Of a DNA stretch of 64,000 nt, positions 50,011 through 58,643 are shown piece after piece. Position numbers and translations under genes: made by a program. How positions within the stretch are numbered: position 1 is the stretch's first letter; every line of letters begins with the position of its first letter. The notes under the pieces were generated by a model. It was not told the origin of the DNA. It ran no database searches and saw only the letters and a program-made list of their open reading frames with translations. Source of the stretch: Synechococcus sp. WH 5701. Its GTDB lineage: Bacteria; Cyanobacteriota; Cyanobacteriia; PCC-6307; Cyanobiaceae. The stretch covers positions 1,003,128 through 1,067,127 of the forward strand of contig NZ_CH724159.1 of NCBI RefSeq assembly GCF_000153045.1. Direction: 5' to 3'.

Positions 50011-50077
50011 GAGGCGTTGCGAAGCGGCTGCGGCGGCATCTTACGGACGCCGGGGCGGCTGAACCGCCGTTGCTGAC

Positions 50078-51616
50078 TCAGGCGGACTCCAGCAGCCGAT
50101 CGACCTTGCCTGAGAGGTAACGCAGGAACGGGCTGGCGCTCAGGGGCGCCCCGGTGACCTTGGCCACCAGCTCTTCCCCATTGACGGAGCGGCCCAGGGG
50201 CCAGACGATCTCGCCCAGCCAGTGCTGAAGCTGAAGCTCCTGGGCGGCGCCCACCGCCGACTCGATCGGCCCGAGCTCACGCTCCATGGTCTCGGCCAGC
50301 TGGGCACTGATCAGGTGGCCGAGGGCATAGGAGGGGAAGTAGCCGAAGAGGCCTTCGGCCCAGTGGATGTCCTGCAGGCAGCCCTCCGCATCCCGCTGGG
50401 GCCTGAGGCCCAGCAGTTCAGCCATGCGCCGGTTCCAGAGCTCGGGCAGCTCCACCACCGGCAGCCCCTGTTCCACCAGGGCCAGTTCCAGTTCGAAGCG
50501 CAGCACGATGTGCAGGCAGTAGGTGAGCTCGTCGGCTTCCACCCGGATCAAGCCCGGCCGCATCGGGTTGAGCCCTCGCCAGAAGGGGTGGCTGCCGCCC
50601 CAGGGATCGCTGCCCAGGGCCCCGCAGAAGCGGGGATGCCAGCGGTTGGCGAAGGCCTGGCTTCTCGCCACCCGGCACTCCCAGAACAGCGATTGCGATT
50701 CATGCACCCCCATCGAGGTGGCCTCCCCGAGGGGCCAGGGGAAGTAGTGGTCATCACCGCGGGGGAGCCCCTGTTCATAGAGGGAGTGGCCCCATTCATG
50801 GGCAGTGGCCAGGAAGGCGGAGAAGGGTTGATCGGGCACCACCCGGGTGGTGATGCGGTAGTCGGCTGGGCCCAGGGTGCAGGAAAAGGGATGGGCCGAG
50901 CGCGAGCGCTGGCAGCGGGCGGGGTCGTAGCCCCAGCTCTGGAGCAGCTCGGCGCAGAGGGTCTCCTGGAGCGCCTCGGGGATGGCTGCTGCTGTGGTCG
51001 AGGGGCTGGCCGCAGCAGCAGGGGATGAGGACAGCACCCGCTCCAGCAGCGGCGGGATCCCTGCGCTCAGGGGTGTGAACAGCTCCTGGAGTCGATCCTT
51101 GCTGACGTCGGGTTCGAAGGGTTGGGCGAGGATCTCCCAGGGGCTGCGGCCAGCCAGCTCGATCGGGGCCAGCTGAGCGGCCTGCTCCCGCCGCAGCTGC
51201 AGCAACTCCTCAAGCGCTGGCTGGAAGACCGCAAAATTGTTGTTGCGGCGCGCATCCTGCCAGACGGCATTGCCCCGGGACTGGGCCCTGGCCAGGCAGG
51301 CCACCAGCTGGGGATCCAGGCTGCGTTGCCGCTCCAGCTCCTGCCGCAGCAGCCGCAGATTCCGCCGCGTGCGCCCGGACGTGGCCTGATCCACTTCGGC
51401 TTCAGCCGCCGCCACCAGATCCGCATAGCGCTCGCTGCTCTGGCGCTCATGCAGCTGAGTCGCCAGCAGGGCCAGCTGCTGACCCCGCCAGTCGGCGCCT
51501 GCCGCCGGCATCACCGTGTTCTGGTCGTAATACAGAGCGCTGCTGATTGAACCGAGCAGCCGGGTCTGGTGCAGGTGCTCATGGAGGCGCACAAGGGCCT
51601 GACCCGTCTGGGGCAT
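50078..51616 (-). CDS. M32-family carboxypeptidase (Taq type)
   Basis: 512 aa zinc metallocarboxypeptidase. The metal site HEWGH is in FLATAHEWGHSLYEQGL, with the M32-specific HESQS box (GVHESQSLFWECRVARS) and the downstream IRVEADELTYCLHIVLRFELE, and HWAEGLFGYFPSYALGHLISAQL. Start ATG 51616 (MPQTGQALVRLHE); a frame from 51643 would add nine residues. Broad C-terminal peptide trimming in the cytoplasm; no special partner in the neighbourhood. Confidence 0.93.
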   Translation of the reverse strand: MPQTGQALVRLHEHLHQTRLLGSISSALYYDQNTVMPAAGADWRGQQLALLATQLHERQSSERYADLVAAAEAEVDQATSGRTRRNLRLLRQELERQRSLDPQLVACLARAQSRGNAVWQDARRNNNFAVFQPALEELLQLRREQAAQLAPIELAGRSPWEILAQPFEPDVSKDRLQELFTPLSAGIPPLLERVLSSSPAAAASPSTTAAAIPEALQETLCAELLQSWGYDPARCQRSRSAHPFSCTLGPADYRITTRVVPDQPFSAFLATAHEWGHSLYEQGLPRGDDHYFPWPLGEATSMGVHESQSLFWECRVARSQAFANRWHPRFCGALGSDPWGGSHPFWRGLNPMRPGLIRVEADELTYCLHIVLRFELELALVEQGLPVVELPELWNRRMAELLGLRPQRDAEGCLQDIHWAEGLFGYFPSYALGHLISAQLAETMERELGPIESAVGAAQELQLQHWLGEIVWPLGRSVNGEELVAKVTGAPLSASPFLRYLSGKVDRLLESA

Positions 51617-51658
51617 GGGGGGAGGAAGGGTGAAGCGGTGCAAGCATGGCGCGGCGCA

Positions 51659-52081
51659 TCAACCAGCTGCTGCCCTGGGCGTTTGCCAGTGGAGTTCCAT
51701 GGACACCGAGCCCTCGAGGCTGCGCTTCACCGGGCAGCCTTCGGCGGCACGCTGCAACAGGCGGATCTGATCTTCCGTGAGATGAGCCGGAAGAGCCACC
51801 CAGACCACCAGCCGCTCGATCTGGCGGACTCCACCGCTGGTCATGGTCTTCTCGACCCGGGCCGTGCAGCCCTGAAGCGGAATGGAGTGGCGTTCGGCCA
51901 CGATGCCCATGATCGTCAGGATGCAGGTGGCCAGGGCCGTGGCCACCAGGTCGGTGGGCGAAAACCGCTCACCCAGGCCCTGGTTGTCCGTGGGGGCGTC
52001 GGTGCTGAGGCCGGAGCCCGAAGGACCATGGCTGGCGCTGCAGCGCAGGTCACCCTCGTACTGGCAGAGGATCGTGGTCAT
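51659..52081 (-). CDS. OsmC/Ohr-family peroxidase-like protein
   Basis: 140 aa. The two reactive Cys are in place: ALATCILTIMGIVAE (about residue 60) and AEGCPVKRSLEG (about residue 118), the pattern of peroxiredoxin-like OsmC/YhfA proteins that reduce organic hydroperoxides with a lipoyl or thiol partner. Start ATG 52081 (MTTILCQYEGDLRCSA); the upstream frame to 52204 is shadow. Divergent from the DUF2721 gene. Confidence 0.85.
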   Translation of the reverse strand: MTTILCQYEGDLRCSASHGPSGSGLSTDAPTDNQGLGERFSPTDLVATALATCILTIMGIVAERHSIPLQGCTARVEKTMTSGGVRQIERLVVWVALPAHLTEDQIRLLQRAAEGCPVKRSLEGSVSMELHWQTPRAAAG

Positions 52082-52215
52082 CGGCTCGGAGGATCTGGAG
52101 CGGGCTTCAGCGTGCTGTGATCCTGACGGAGCACGGGCTGTGATGTGCTCTTCAGGATCAGTCTCGGTAGCTTGTATCGAGAAGGCCCGCAACGCTGGCC
52201 TCACAGGCGGGCCCC

Positions 52216-52689
52216 ATGCTGCTGGCCGAGATCTTCAACAGCCCCGCTCTCAGCGAGGGGTCGGCCGTCGAGGGCCTGTCCAAGGCGATCCAGCTCTCGG
52301 TGGCGCCGGTATTCCTGCTCACGGGCATCACCGGACTGCTGGGGATGTTCACCACGCGACTGGCGCGGATCATCGATCGCACCCGCTTCATCCAGGAGGC
52401 GATGGAGCGCAGTGATCTGGGCCAGGCCAAGCGCCTGCGGGGAGCTCTGAAGGTGCAGAGCCGCCGCACCTTCCTGATCAACCGCGCCATCCTCTGCACC
52501 ACCGTCACCGCCCTGCTCGTGTCGGGGGTGGTGGCGGTGATGTTCATCAGTGCCGTGGCCGCTCTGGACCTGGCGGCGATCGTGGTGCCTGTGTTCGTCC
52601 TGGCGATGGCCTCGCTGATCGTGGGACTGGTGTTGTTCCTGCTGGAAGTGCAGCTGGCCATCCGCCAGAACCCCCGCCGGTATTACTGA
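52216..52689 (+). CDS. DUF2721-family membrane protein
   Basis: 157 aa with three predicted membrane segments: IQLSVAPVFLLTGITGLLGMF, FLINRAILCTTVTALLVSGVVAVMFIS, and IVVPVFVLAMASLIVGLVLFLLEV. The first loop TRLARIIDRTRFIQEAMERSDLGQAKRLRGALKVQSRR is strongly basic, so cytoplasmic. Matches DUF2721 as I recall it. Function unknown. 14 bp before the LuxR-type gene. Confidence 0.78.
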   Translation: MLLAEIFNSPALSEGSAVEGLSKAIQLSVAPVFLLTGITGLLGMFTTRLARIIDRTRFIQEAMERSDLGQAKRLRGALKVQSRRTFLINRAILCTTVTALLVSGVVAVMFISAVAALDLAAIVVPVFVLAMASLIVGLVLFLLEVQLAIRQNPRRYY

Positions 52690-52703
52690 ACGCAAGGGAA
52701 GGT

Positions 52704-53417
52704 GTGGACTCGGGCGGATTTCTTCAGCGGGAGGCGCAGTCGCGCCAGGAGGTGATGGCCATGCTTGAGGGCAGGAGCCTGATCGTGGCGAGCGGCCGCA
52801 AGCTGGTGATCTCCCTGCTCACCGGGGTGATCGGGGATCGTTGCCAGTGGTTCGGCTCTGCCACCTGTGAGAGCAAAGCGCTGGAATTGTTGAGCGAGCG
52901 TCAGCCGCAGTTGCTGTTCGTGACCCACCCCCTGCGTCCCGGTAGCGGTGTGGAGCTGGTGCGGCGAGCCAAGGCACTGAACCCGAAGCTGCGCTGCCTG
53001 CTCTTGCTGGAGGAGGAATCCCCGCCCCTGGTGCGCGCCGCCCTGGAAGCCAGCTGTGACGGCATCTGCGCCGATCGCGGCGTGGGCTTCGGCCATCTCG
53101 TGGCGGCCACCCGGGCGGTGCTCGGCGGCGGCTTCTACATGGAACCCCAGTTGAGGGATCTGCTCGCCCTGGCCTGCCGCGCCAGCCGTGATCCGGCGGG
53201 GCCGGGCCTGAGTGCGCGGGAACTCGAGGTTTTGGAGCTGGTGGTGCAGGGGTACCAGAACCCTCAGATCGCCAGCCGGATGCACCTGTCGGTGGAAACG
53301 GTGCGCAGCCACCTCAAATCAGCGTTTCAGAAGCTCGGGGCCACAGGACGCACCCATGCGGCGGTGATGGCGGTGTGCCAGGGGCTGGTGAGCTGGCATC
53401 TCGATGAGCTGCCCTGA
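52704..53417 (+). CDS. LuxR/NarL-type regulator with degenerate receiver domain
   Basis: 237 aa from GTG 52704; ATGs at residue 18 or 20 could also serve. The C-terminal LuxR helix-turn-helix is clear (LSARELEVLELVVQGYQNPQIASRMHLSVETVRSHLKSAFQKLGATGR). The N-terminal part has the receiver fold order, but the phosphoacceptor Asp is His75 (LFVTHPLRPGSG), the acidic pair after strand 1 is missing (SLIVASGRK) and the late Lys is not found. It is therefore unlikely to be controlled by a histidine kinase in the usual way. Confidence 0.85.
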   Translation: MDSGGFLQREAQSRQEVMAMLEGRSLIVASGRKLVISLLTGVIGDRCQWFGSATCESKALELLSERQPQLLFVTHPLRPGSGVELVRRAKALNPKLRCLLLLEEESPPLVRAALEASCDGICADRGVGFGHLVAATRAVLGGGFYMEPQLRDLLALACRASRDPAGPGLSARELEVLELVVQGYQNPQIASRMHLSVETVRSHLKSAFQKLGATGRTHAAVMAVCQGLVSWHLDELP

Positions 53418-53428
53418 TCCGCCCGGGA

Positions 53429-53701
53429 TCACTTGCGCCGGCAATAGCCACCGCCGACATTCATCCAGCCGGAGGCGCAGGACTCACCGTCGCTGGGGGT
53501 CACCCTGTACGTGGTGACCCCGAGGGTGCTGCACTTGCCGTTGAAGAGATCGACATAGCCGAGTGGACACATTTCCTTGAGCTTGGGCACCACCTTCTGG
53601 GCCTGGGCCGGGGCCGCAACGCCCGCGATCGCCAGCGGGACGGCCAGGCTCAGCAGCAGCAACCGGTGGCGTCGGCTTGCGGAAGGCGGAGCGGAGGGCA
53701 T
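53429..53701 (-). CDS. small secreted four-cysteine protein, unknown
   Basis: 90 aa: signal peptide (RHRLLLLSLAVPLAIAGVAAPAQA) and a ~50-residue mature domain with four Cys (EMCPLGYVDLFNGKCSTLG ... DGESCASGWMNVGGGYCRRK), probably two disulfides in the periplasm. The repeat of C-P/A-x-G-[YW]-[VM]-[DN] followed by a second Cys suggests two copies of a small motif. I recognise no named family. Divergent from yjbQ with 143 bp between. Confidence 0.6.
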   Translation of the reverse strand: MPSAPPSASRRHRLLLLSLAVPLAIAGVAAPAQAQKVVPKLKEMCPLGYVDLFNGKCSTLGVTTYRVTPSDGESCASGWMNVGGGYCRRK

Positions 53702-53844
53702 CGCTGGGGATCTGGGAACCTGGATCGAGCCTAGGTTTGATGAGCTTCGTCAGGGGGCGGGTGGTCGTCCGGCTCTGCAACAAGACGCGACTCAGGTGCA
53801 ACGGCCGTGCGTTCCGCTGACCACTTTCTCCCCCTTCAACCCAG
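53702..53844. other. divergent intergenic region
   Basis: 143 bp without a gene. It contains the 12-mer CCTAGGTTTGAT at 53730-53741, which also occurs at 5960-5971 in front of the Tic22-like gene. No convincing promoter pair could be read. Confidence 0.5.
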
Positions 53845-54297
53845 ATGTTGCGTCAGCACCTCGACCGGCTTGAACTGACCACCGCTGGGGAAGGCTTCCA
53901 CGACCTGACGTCCCGGCTCGGGACAGGCCTGGCGGCCACCGGCCTGCAGCTGGGGGTGTTGCACCTGAGCGTTCTGCACACCAGCTGCAGCCTGACCATC
54001 AATGAGAACGCCGATCCGCGGGTGCTGCAGGATCTGGCCGCCTATCTGCAGGCTGTGGTGCCTGAGGAGGGGGTGCGTCCCATCAGCGGGGCGGGCCCCC
54101 TGCGCCCCTGGGTCCACGACGACGAAGGGGCTGATGACATGCCGGCCCACATCCGCACCGCCCTCACCGCCAGCAGCCTCAGCCTGTCCTTCGAGCGGGG
54201 ACGGCTGCTGCTCGGCACCTGGCAGGCGATCTACCTGTGGGAACACCGTCGGAGCCCCCACCGGCGTCAGCTGAGCGCCCACTGGATCGGCAGCTGA
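53845..54297 (+). CDS. yjbQ: YjbQ/UPF0047-family protein
   Basis: 150 aa, the usual family length. Signature stretches: LGVLHLSVLHTSCSLTINENADPRVLQDL and DDEGADDMPAHIRTALTASSLSL...LLLGTWQAIYLWEHR. E. coli YjbQ has weak thiamine-phosphate-synthase activity that can rescue thiE mutants, but its true role is unclear. Start ATG 53845. Overlaps the convergent APH/P-loop gene by 31 bp. Confidence 0.9.
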   Translation: MLRQHLDRLELTTAGEGFHDLTSRLGTGLAATGLQLGVLHLSVLHTSCSLTINENADPRVLQDLAAYLQAVVPEEGVRPISGAGPLRPWVHDDEGADDMPAHIRTALTASSLSLSFERGRLLLGTWQAIYLWEHRRSPHRRQLSAHWIGS

Positions 54298-55949
54298 CGC
54301 CGGCCCCAGCACTCCCAGAGCCCCATCAGAACAGCGGACTCGTCGAGGTCGTCACGGGAGTGCACCACCAGGCTGCGCTGCTGTTCGGCGGAGCTGAGTG
54401 GTTCAGCCGTGCGCTGCTGCTCCAGCAGGACCGCCAGGTCGGCGTCGCTGGGGTCGTCATCCAGGCGTCCGCGCTGCTCCAGTCGCTGCAGCAGCAGGGT
54501 CTGATCGGCCCGCACCTCCAACAGCAGGGGCACCGCCCCCAGCTGCCGGGCCAGTTGTGTGGCTCGCTCCCGGCTGGCGGCCCTCAGGTGGGTGGCATCG
54601 AGCAACACCCATTGGCCCTGGACCAGGCTGGCCTCGGCGGCGGCGAGCAGGGCGTCTTCCGTGCGGCTGTGGGACTCGGGGCTGTAGATCGTCCGGCGCT
54701 GCTGGGCCGATGGGCGCTGCAGGGGGCTGAGGCCGTAGAGACGCTTGCGGATCAGGTCGCTGCGCTGGTGCTCCGCCAGCAGCCAGGGGGCCAGGCGGGC
54801 GGCCAGGTGGCTCTTGCCGCTCCCGGACACGCCATGGAGCAGGACCAGCGCCGGCGGCCTCAGCCCACGGCTGGCGTAGGCCAGGGCCAGGCTGAGATAA
54901 CGCCGCGCCATCCCCTCGGCGGCCTGGCGCTGGGGCCCGGGGATCTCCGCCTCTTCACTGGTGGCCGCTTCCACCTTGGCCCGCACATGGGCGCGGTACG
55001 CGCAGAAGAGCTGGAGCACGGCCGGCTCGATGGCCTGTCCATAGCCGGCCAGGAGGGCTGCCACGCGATCGCCGTGACCCGCCGCCTGCAGGTCCATCAC
55101 CAGGAAGGCCAGATCCGACGCCCGATCCACCTGGCGCAGATCGGCGTTGAACTCCACCCCATCCACCACCGCCAGCTCCGGCTGCAGCAGCACGTGCTCC
55201 AGGCGCAGATCACCGTGACCATCCACCGCCTGCCCAGCCTCCAGGCGGCGGCGCAGAAGGTCACGGCTGCGCAGCAGGGCCAGGGCCAGGCCGCTCACCA
55301 GCAGCCCATGCACCCCCGGAGGAAACAGGGCCGGCACCGACCGACGGGTGGCGCGCACGTTGTTGCGCAGCACCGCCGCGAAGCGCCGGTCGGCGCCGCG
55401 GGCCAGCTCCGGCGGCAGGGGGTACTGCTCGTGAAAGCGGGCGATGCGCCGACCCAGCCCCTGGAGCTCAGCGTCGCTGACACGACCGGCTGCCAGGCGG
55501 GCCGCGAGGGTGTCGCCGGCGGCAAAGCGGCGCATCACCACCATGTGCTCGCCTCCCTGACGTTCGTCGCCCAGGGCCCCGAGGCGGAGCTCACCAGCGG
55601 GGAGCTGCAGCACGGGCGCCACGCCGAGATAGAGATCAGGGGCCAGGCGGCTGTTGAGGCGCACCTCCTCGCGGCACCAGTGCAACCGCCGCTCGGCGCT
55701 GCCGTAATCGAGCAGGCCCCAGAAGCGCAGGGGCTTCTTGAGCTTGAAGGCGCGGCAGCTGGTGAGGAAGACCACGCTGATGTGGGTCTGGATCACCTCC
55801 ACCCGCCGTTGATCGACCGGCAGCTCCCCCCAGGCCTCGTCGGGATAGGCGCCGGGGCGGGAGAGGGCGCTGATCAGGTCGGCCAGCTCAAGCTGTGCTG
55901 CCGAGCTGGGCTCTGGGCCTGATAAGGGATCGGGGGTAGCGGATGTCAC
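54267..55949 (-). CDS. aminoglycoside-phosphotransferase-like / P-loop kinase fusion
   Basis: 560 aa from GTG 55949. The N-terminal ~370 residues are a protein-kinase/APH-like domain: VVFLTSCRAFKLKKPLRF (Lys strand), VVMRRFAAGDTL, catalytic loop VDGHGDLRLEHVLL and metal-binding VVDGVEFNADLRQVDRASDLAFL. The C-terminal ~190 residues are an AAA_33/gluconokinase-like P-loop: LLHGVSGSGKSHLAARLA and VLLDATHLRAASRERA. Two potential ATP-using kinases on one chain; the substrate is unknown and antibiotic resistance is not implied. A longer frame to 56099 overlaps futA; 73 bp separates the two starts. Confidence 0.85.
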   Translation of the reverse strand: MTSATPDPLSGPEPSSAAQLELADLISALSRPGAYPDEAWGELPVDQRRVEVIQTHISVVFLTSCRAFKLKKPLRFWGLLDYGSAERRLHWCREEVRLNSRLAPDLYLGVAPVLQLPAGELRLGALGDERQGGEHMVVMRRFAAGDTLAARLAAGRVSDAELQGLGRRIARFHEQYPLPPELARGADRRFAAVLRNNVRATRRSVPALFPPGVHGLLVSGLALALLRSRDLLRRRLEAGQAVDGHGDLRLEHVLLQPELAVVDGVEFNADLRQVDRASDLAFLVMDLQAAGHGDRVAALLAGYGQAIEPAVLQLFCAYRAHVRAKVEAATSEEAEIPGPQRQAAEGMARRYLSLALAYASRGLRPPALVLLHGVSGSGKSHLAARLAPWLLAEHQRSDLIRKRLYGLSPLQRPSAQQRRTIYSPESHSRTEDALLAAAEASLVQGQWVLLDATHLRAASRERATQLARQLGAVPLLLEVRADQTLLLQRLEQRGRLDDDPSDADLAVLLEQQRTAEPLSSAEQQRSLVVHSRDDLDESAVLMGLWECWGRRQLPIQWALS

Positions 55950-56022
55950 ATCAGCTGGAAGCAATTGAACGCGGGGCCACCGACCCGGGCCCGTACGTTG
56001 CCTGGATGACACGCCTTCGACC

Positions 56023-57102
56023 ATGACCCAGCATCGCCCCCCTCGGCTCCGCTCCAGGGCGATCGCCCTTGGCGGGGCTCTCTGGCTGGCGCTGCTCACC
56101 GGCTGCAGCCAGGCTCAGAAGCCCGAAGAATCCGCCGCCGGGAGCGGTGGGTCGAGCGCCGGCCAGGAGGTCAATGTCTATTCCGGGCGCCACTACAACA
56201 CCGACAAGGAGCTCTACAAGCAGTTCACCGAAAAGACCGGCATCAAGGTGAACCTGCTCGAGGGCAAGGATGATGAATTGATCGTGCGCCTGAAGAGCGA
56301 AGGAGCGGGCAGCCCCGCCGACGTGCTCGTGCTGGTGGATGCCGCCCGCATTCAGCGGGCCCGCCAGGAGGAACTGTTCCAGCCGATCAGCTCTGCGGCC
56401 CTCAACCGCGACGTCCCCGCCAGCCTGCGCGATCCCGCCGGCAGCTGGTACGCCCTCACCCGCCGGGCCCGGCCGATCATGGTGAATCCGGCCCTGGTGG
56501 ACCCGGCCAGCCTGAGCACCTACGCCGATCTGGCCAGGCCGGAGCTGAAGGGCAAGCTCTGTCTGCGCAACCGAGCCAGTGTCTACAACCAGTCGCTGGT
56601 GGCCGACATCCTCGTGCAAAAGGGTTCCGCCGCCACCAGAACCTGGTTGGAGGGCCTGGTGGCCAATGTGAAACCGCCCTTCTTCACCAGCGACACCCCG
56701 ATGCTGCGGGCCCTCGGGCGGGGTGAGTGCGGCGTGACGGTGGCCAATCAGTACTACCTGGCTCGCATGCTCTCGAATGACTCCAAACCGGAGGACCGGG
56801 CCCTGGCGCAGACGATCAAGGTGGTCTTCCCCAGGCCCACCCACGTGAACATCACCGCCGCCGGGGTCACCCGCCATGCCCGCCATCCGGAAGCGGCCAC
56901 GAAGCTGATCGAATTTCTGGTGTCCCCAAGCTCCGGCAAGGGCTATGCGGCCGCCAACAACGAATACCCGCTGCAGGGATTCGGTGACAACCCGATCCTC
57001 AACGGTTTCGGCAGCTTCGAGCCCTCGCCGGTGAGCGCCGATCAGCTGGCCCGCGGCAACCGGGAAGCCAGCGCGCTGATGGTGGAAACGGGCTGGAAGT
57101 GA
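56023..57102 (+). CDS. futA: ferric-iron ABC transporter substrate-binding protein (FutA/IdiA)
   Basis: Periplasmic Fe(III)-binding lipoprotein or PSII-protective IdiA-like protein. 359 aa: signal peptide with lipobox LLTGC (Cys28), then VNVYSGRHYNTDKELYKQF with the iron ligands His57/Tyr58, VYNQSLVAD and NQYYLARM with the later Tyr ligands known from FutA1. Start ATG 56023. Overlaps futB by 4 bp (GTGA). The ATPase futC is not in the window. Confidence 0.94.
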   Translation: MTQHRPPRLRSRAIALGGALWLALLTGCSQAQKPEESAAGSGGSSAGQEVNVYSGRHYNTDKELYKQFTEKTGIKVNLLEGKDDELIVRLKSEGAGSPADVLVLVDAARIQRARQEELFQPISSAALNRDVPASLRDPAGSWYALTRRARPIMVNPALVDPASLSTYADLARPELKGKLCLRNRASVYNQSLVADILVQKGSAATRTWLEGLVANVKPPFFTSDTPMLRALGRGECGVTVANQYYLARMLSNDSKPEDRALAQTIKVVFPRPTHVNITAAGVTRHARHPEAATKLIEFLVSPSSGKGYAAANNEYPLQGFGDNPILNGFGSFEPSPVSADQLARGNREASALMVETGWK

Positions 57103-58643
57103 CCCTGCTCGCCCCCAGGCCGCTGACCCACGTCAGCCCCTCCAGCCGGCCCGCCCTCACCGCCGTGGTGGTGGTGATCGGCGTGCTCGCCCTGCTGCCG
57201 ATGGCGGCCTTGCTGCGCGATGCCGCCCTCCAGCCGGCCCTCGCGGGCGGTCTGGGGCTGGGTTTCGATGGCGCCGAACAAATCCGAGGCACCCTGGTGC
57301 TGGTGCTGGGCGAAGGGGTGTGCGGGGCCGTGATGGGCACCGCCATCGGCTGGCTCACAGCCGCCTGCCGCTTCCCCGGCCGGCGCTGGCTGCGCATCGC
57401 CCAGCTGCTGCCGCTCGCCTTCCCGGCCTATCTGCTGGCCGCCAGCCTGATCGACTGGGGCAGCAGCCACGGCCTGCGGATCCATGGCCTGGGCTGGGCG
57501 GTGCTGTTGCTCAGCCTGGCCAACTACACCTACGTGTTCCTGCTGAGCACTGAGAGTTTCTCGATCACCGGTGGCCAGCTGCTGGAGGCCAGCCGCAGCC
57601 TGGGGGTGGGCCCCTGGCAGGCCTTCCGCCGTGTGGCCCTGCCGATCGCCCTGCCGGCGATCGGTGCCGGGGTGGCCCTGAGCGCCATGGAAGTGGTGAA
57701 CGAGCTGGGGGCGGTGCGGCTGCTCGGGGTCCCCAGCCTCTCGGCGGGCATCCTCGATCGCTGGCAGGTGGAGGGGGATCCCCGTGGCGCGGCGCTGCTG
57801 TCGCTGATCGCCCTGGCGATCGTGGTGCTGCTGGTGGCCGCCGAGCGATCGCTGCGCCAGCGCAGCCGCCGCTGGAATCTGGGCCATGCCAACGGCGAGG
57901 CCCAGGCTTACGTGCTCAGTGGCTGGCGCGCCCTTCTGGCCCAAGTGGTGTCGGCGCTGCCGCCCGTGCTGGCGCTGACCATTCCCCTGGTGTGGGTGGC
58001 GGAGGGCTGGCGCAATCTGCTGGAGGAGCCGCTGACGGAGCAGCTGATCCTGGCGGGCCGAAGCCTCGGCCTGGCCCTGGTGGCCACCCTGCTCACCGCT
58101 CTGGCGGCCCTGCTGCTGGCGATCATCCGCCGCTGGAGCCCGAGGCTGGTGGTGCGCCAGCTCAGTTTTCTGGCGGGAATGGGCTACGCCGTTCCCGGCA
58201 GCGTCATGGCCCTGGGGCTGATGCTGCTGGGGGGGCCATGGGCGCTGAGCCCGCTTCTGCTGCTGATCTGGGGCTACGGGGTGCGCTTCATGGCCGTGTC
58301 CAAGCAGGGCCTCGACGCCGGCCTGGAGCGGATTCCCCCCAGCATCGATGAATCGGCCACCAGCCTGGGCTGCAGCTGGACCGAGGTGCTGCGGCGGGTG
58401 CACCTGCCGCTGCTGCGCGGTCCGTTGCTGGTGGGGGCGCTGATGGTGTTCGTGGATGTAGTGAAGGAACTGCCGCTGACGCTCTCCCTGCGCCCGTTCG
58501 ACTTCGACACCCTGGCGGTGCGGGTGTTCCAGTACGCCAGCGATGAGCGGGTGGGGGCGGCCATGGCGCCGGCCCTGGTGATCATGGCCCTGGGACTGGT
58601 GGCCTCACTGGCCCTGATCCCCACCCTCGAGAGCCGCGACTGA
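57099..58643 (+). CDS. futB: ferric-iron ABC transporter permease (FutB type)
   Basis: 514 aa inner-membrane permease with about 12 helices arranged as two halves, as in FbpB-type iron permeases. Each half ends with an ATPase-contact EAA loop: EASRSLGVGPWQAFRRVALPIALPAIGAG and ESATSLGCSWTEVLRRVHLPLLRGPLLVG. Start GTG 57099 overlapping futA. The 3' end overlaps the convergent phytase-like gene by 39 bp. Confidence 0.94.
   Translation: MTLLAPRPLTHVSPSSRPALTAVVVVIGVLALLPMAALLRDAALQPALAGGLGLGFDGAEQIRGTLVLVLGEGVCGAVMGTAIGWLTAACRFPGRRWLRIAQLLPLAFPAYLLAASLIDWGSSHGLRIHGLGWAVLLLSLANYTYVFLLSTESFSITGGQLLEASRSLGVGPWQAFRRVALPIALPAIGAGVALSAMEVVNELGAVRLLGVPSLSAGILDRWQVEGDPRGAALLSLIALAIVVLLVAAERSLRQRSRRWNLGHANGEAQAYVLSGWRALLAQVVSALPPVLALTIPLVWVAEGWRNLLEEPLTEQLILAGRSLGLALVATLLTALAALLLAIIRRWSPRLVVRQLSFLAGMGYAVPGSVMALGLMLLGGPWALSPLLLLIWGYGVRFMAVSKQGLDAGLERIPPSIDESATSLGCSWTEVLRRVHLPLLRGPLLVGALMVFVDVVKELPLTLSLRPFDFDTLAVRVFQYASDERVGAAMAPALVIMALGLVASLALIPTLESRD

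Noticed and set aside
54237..55922. 561-aa plus-strand frame opposite the APH/P-loop gene
   Set aside because: Shadow; Walker and kinase motifs are on the minus strand.
54267..55949. Antibiotic resistance gene
   Set aside because: The APH-like fold is shared by many small-molecule kinases; fusion to a P-loop domain and chromosomal context do not indicate resistance.
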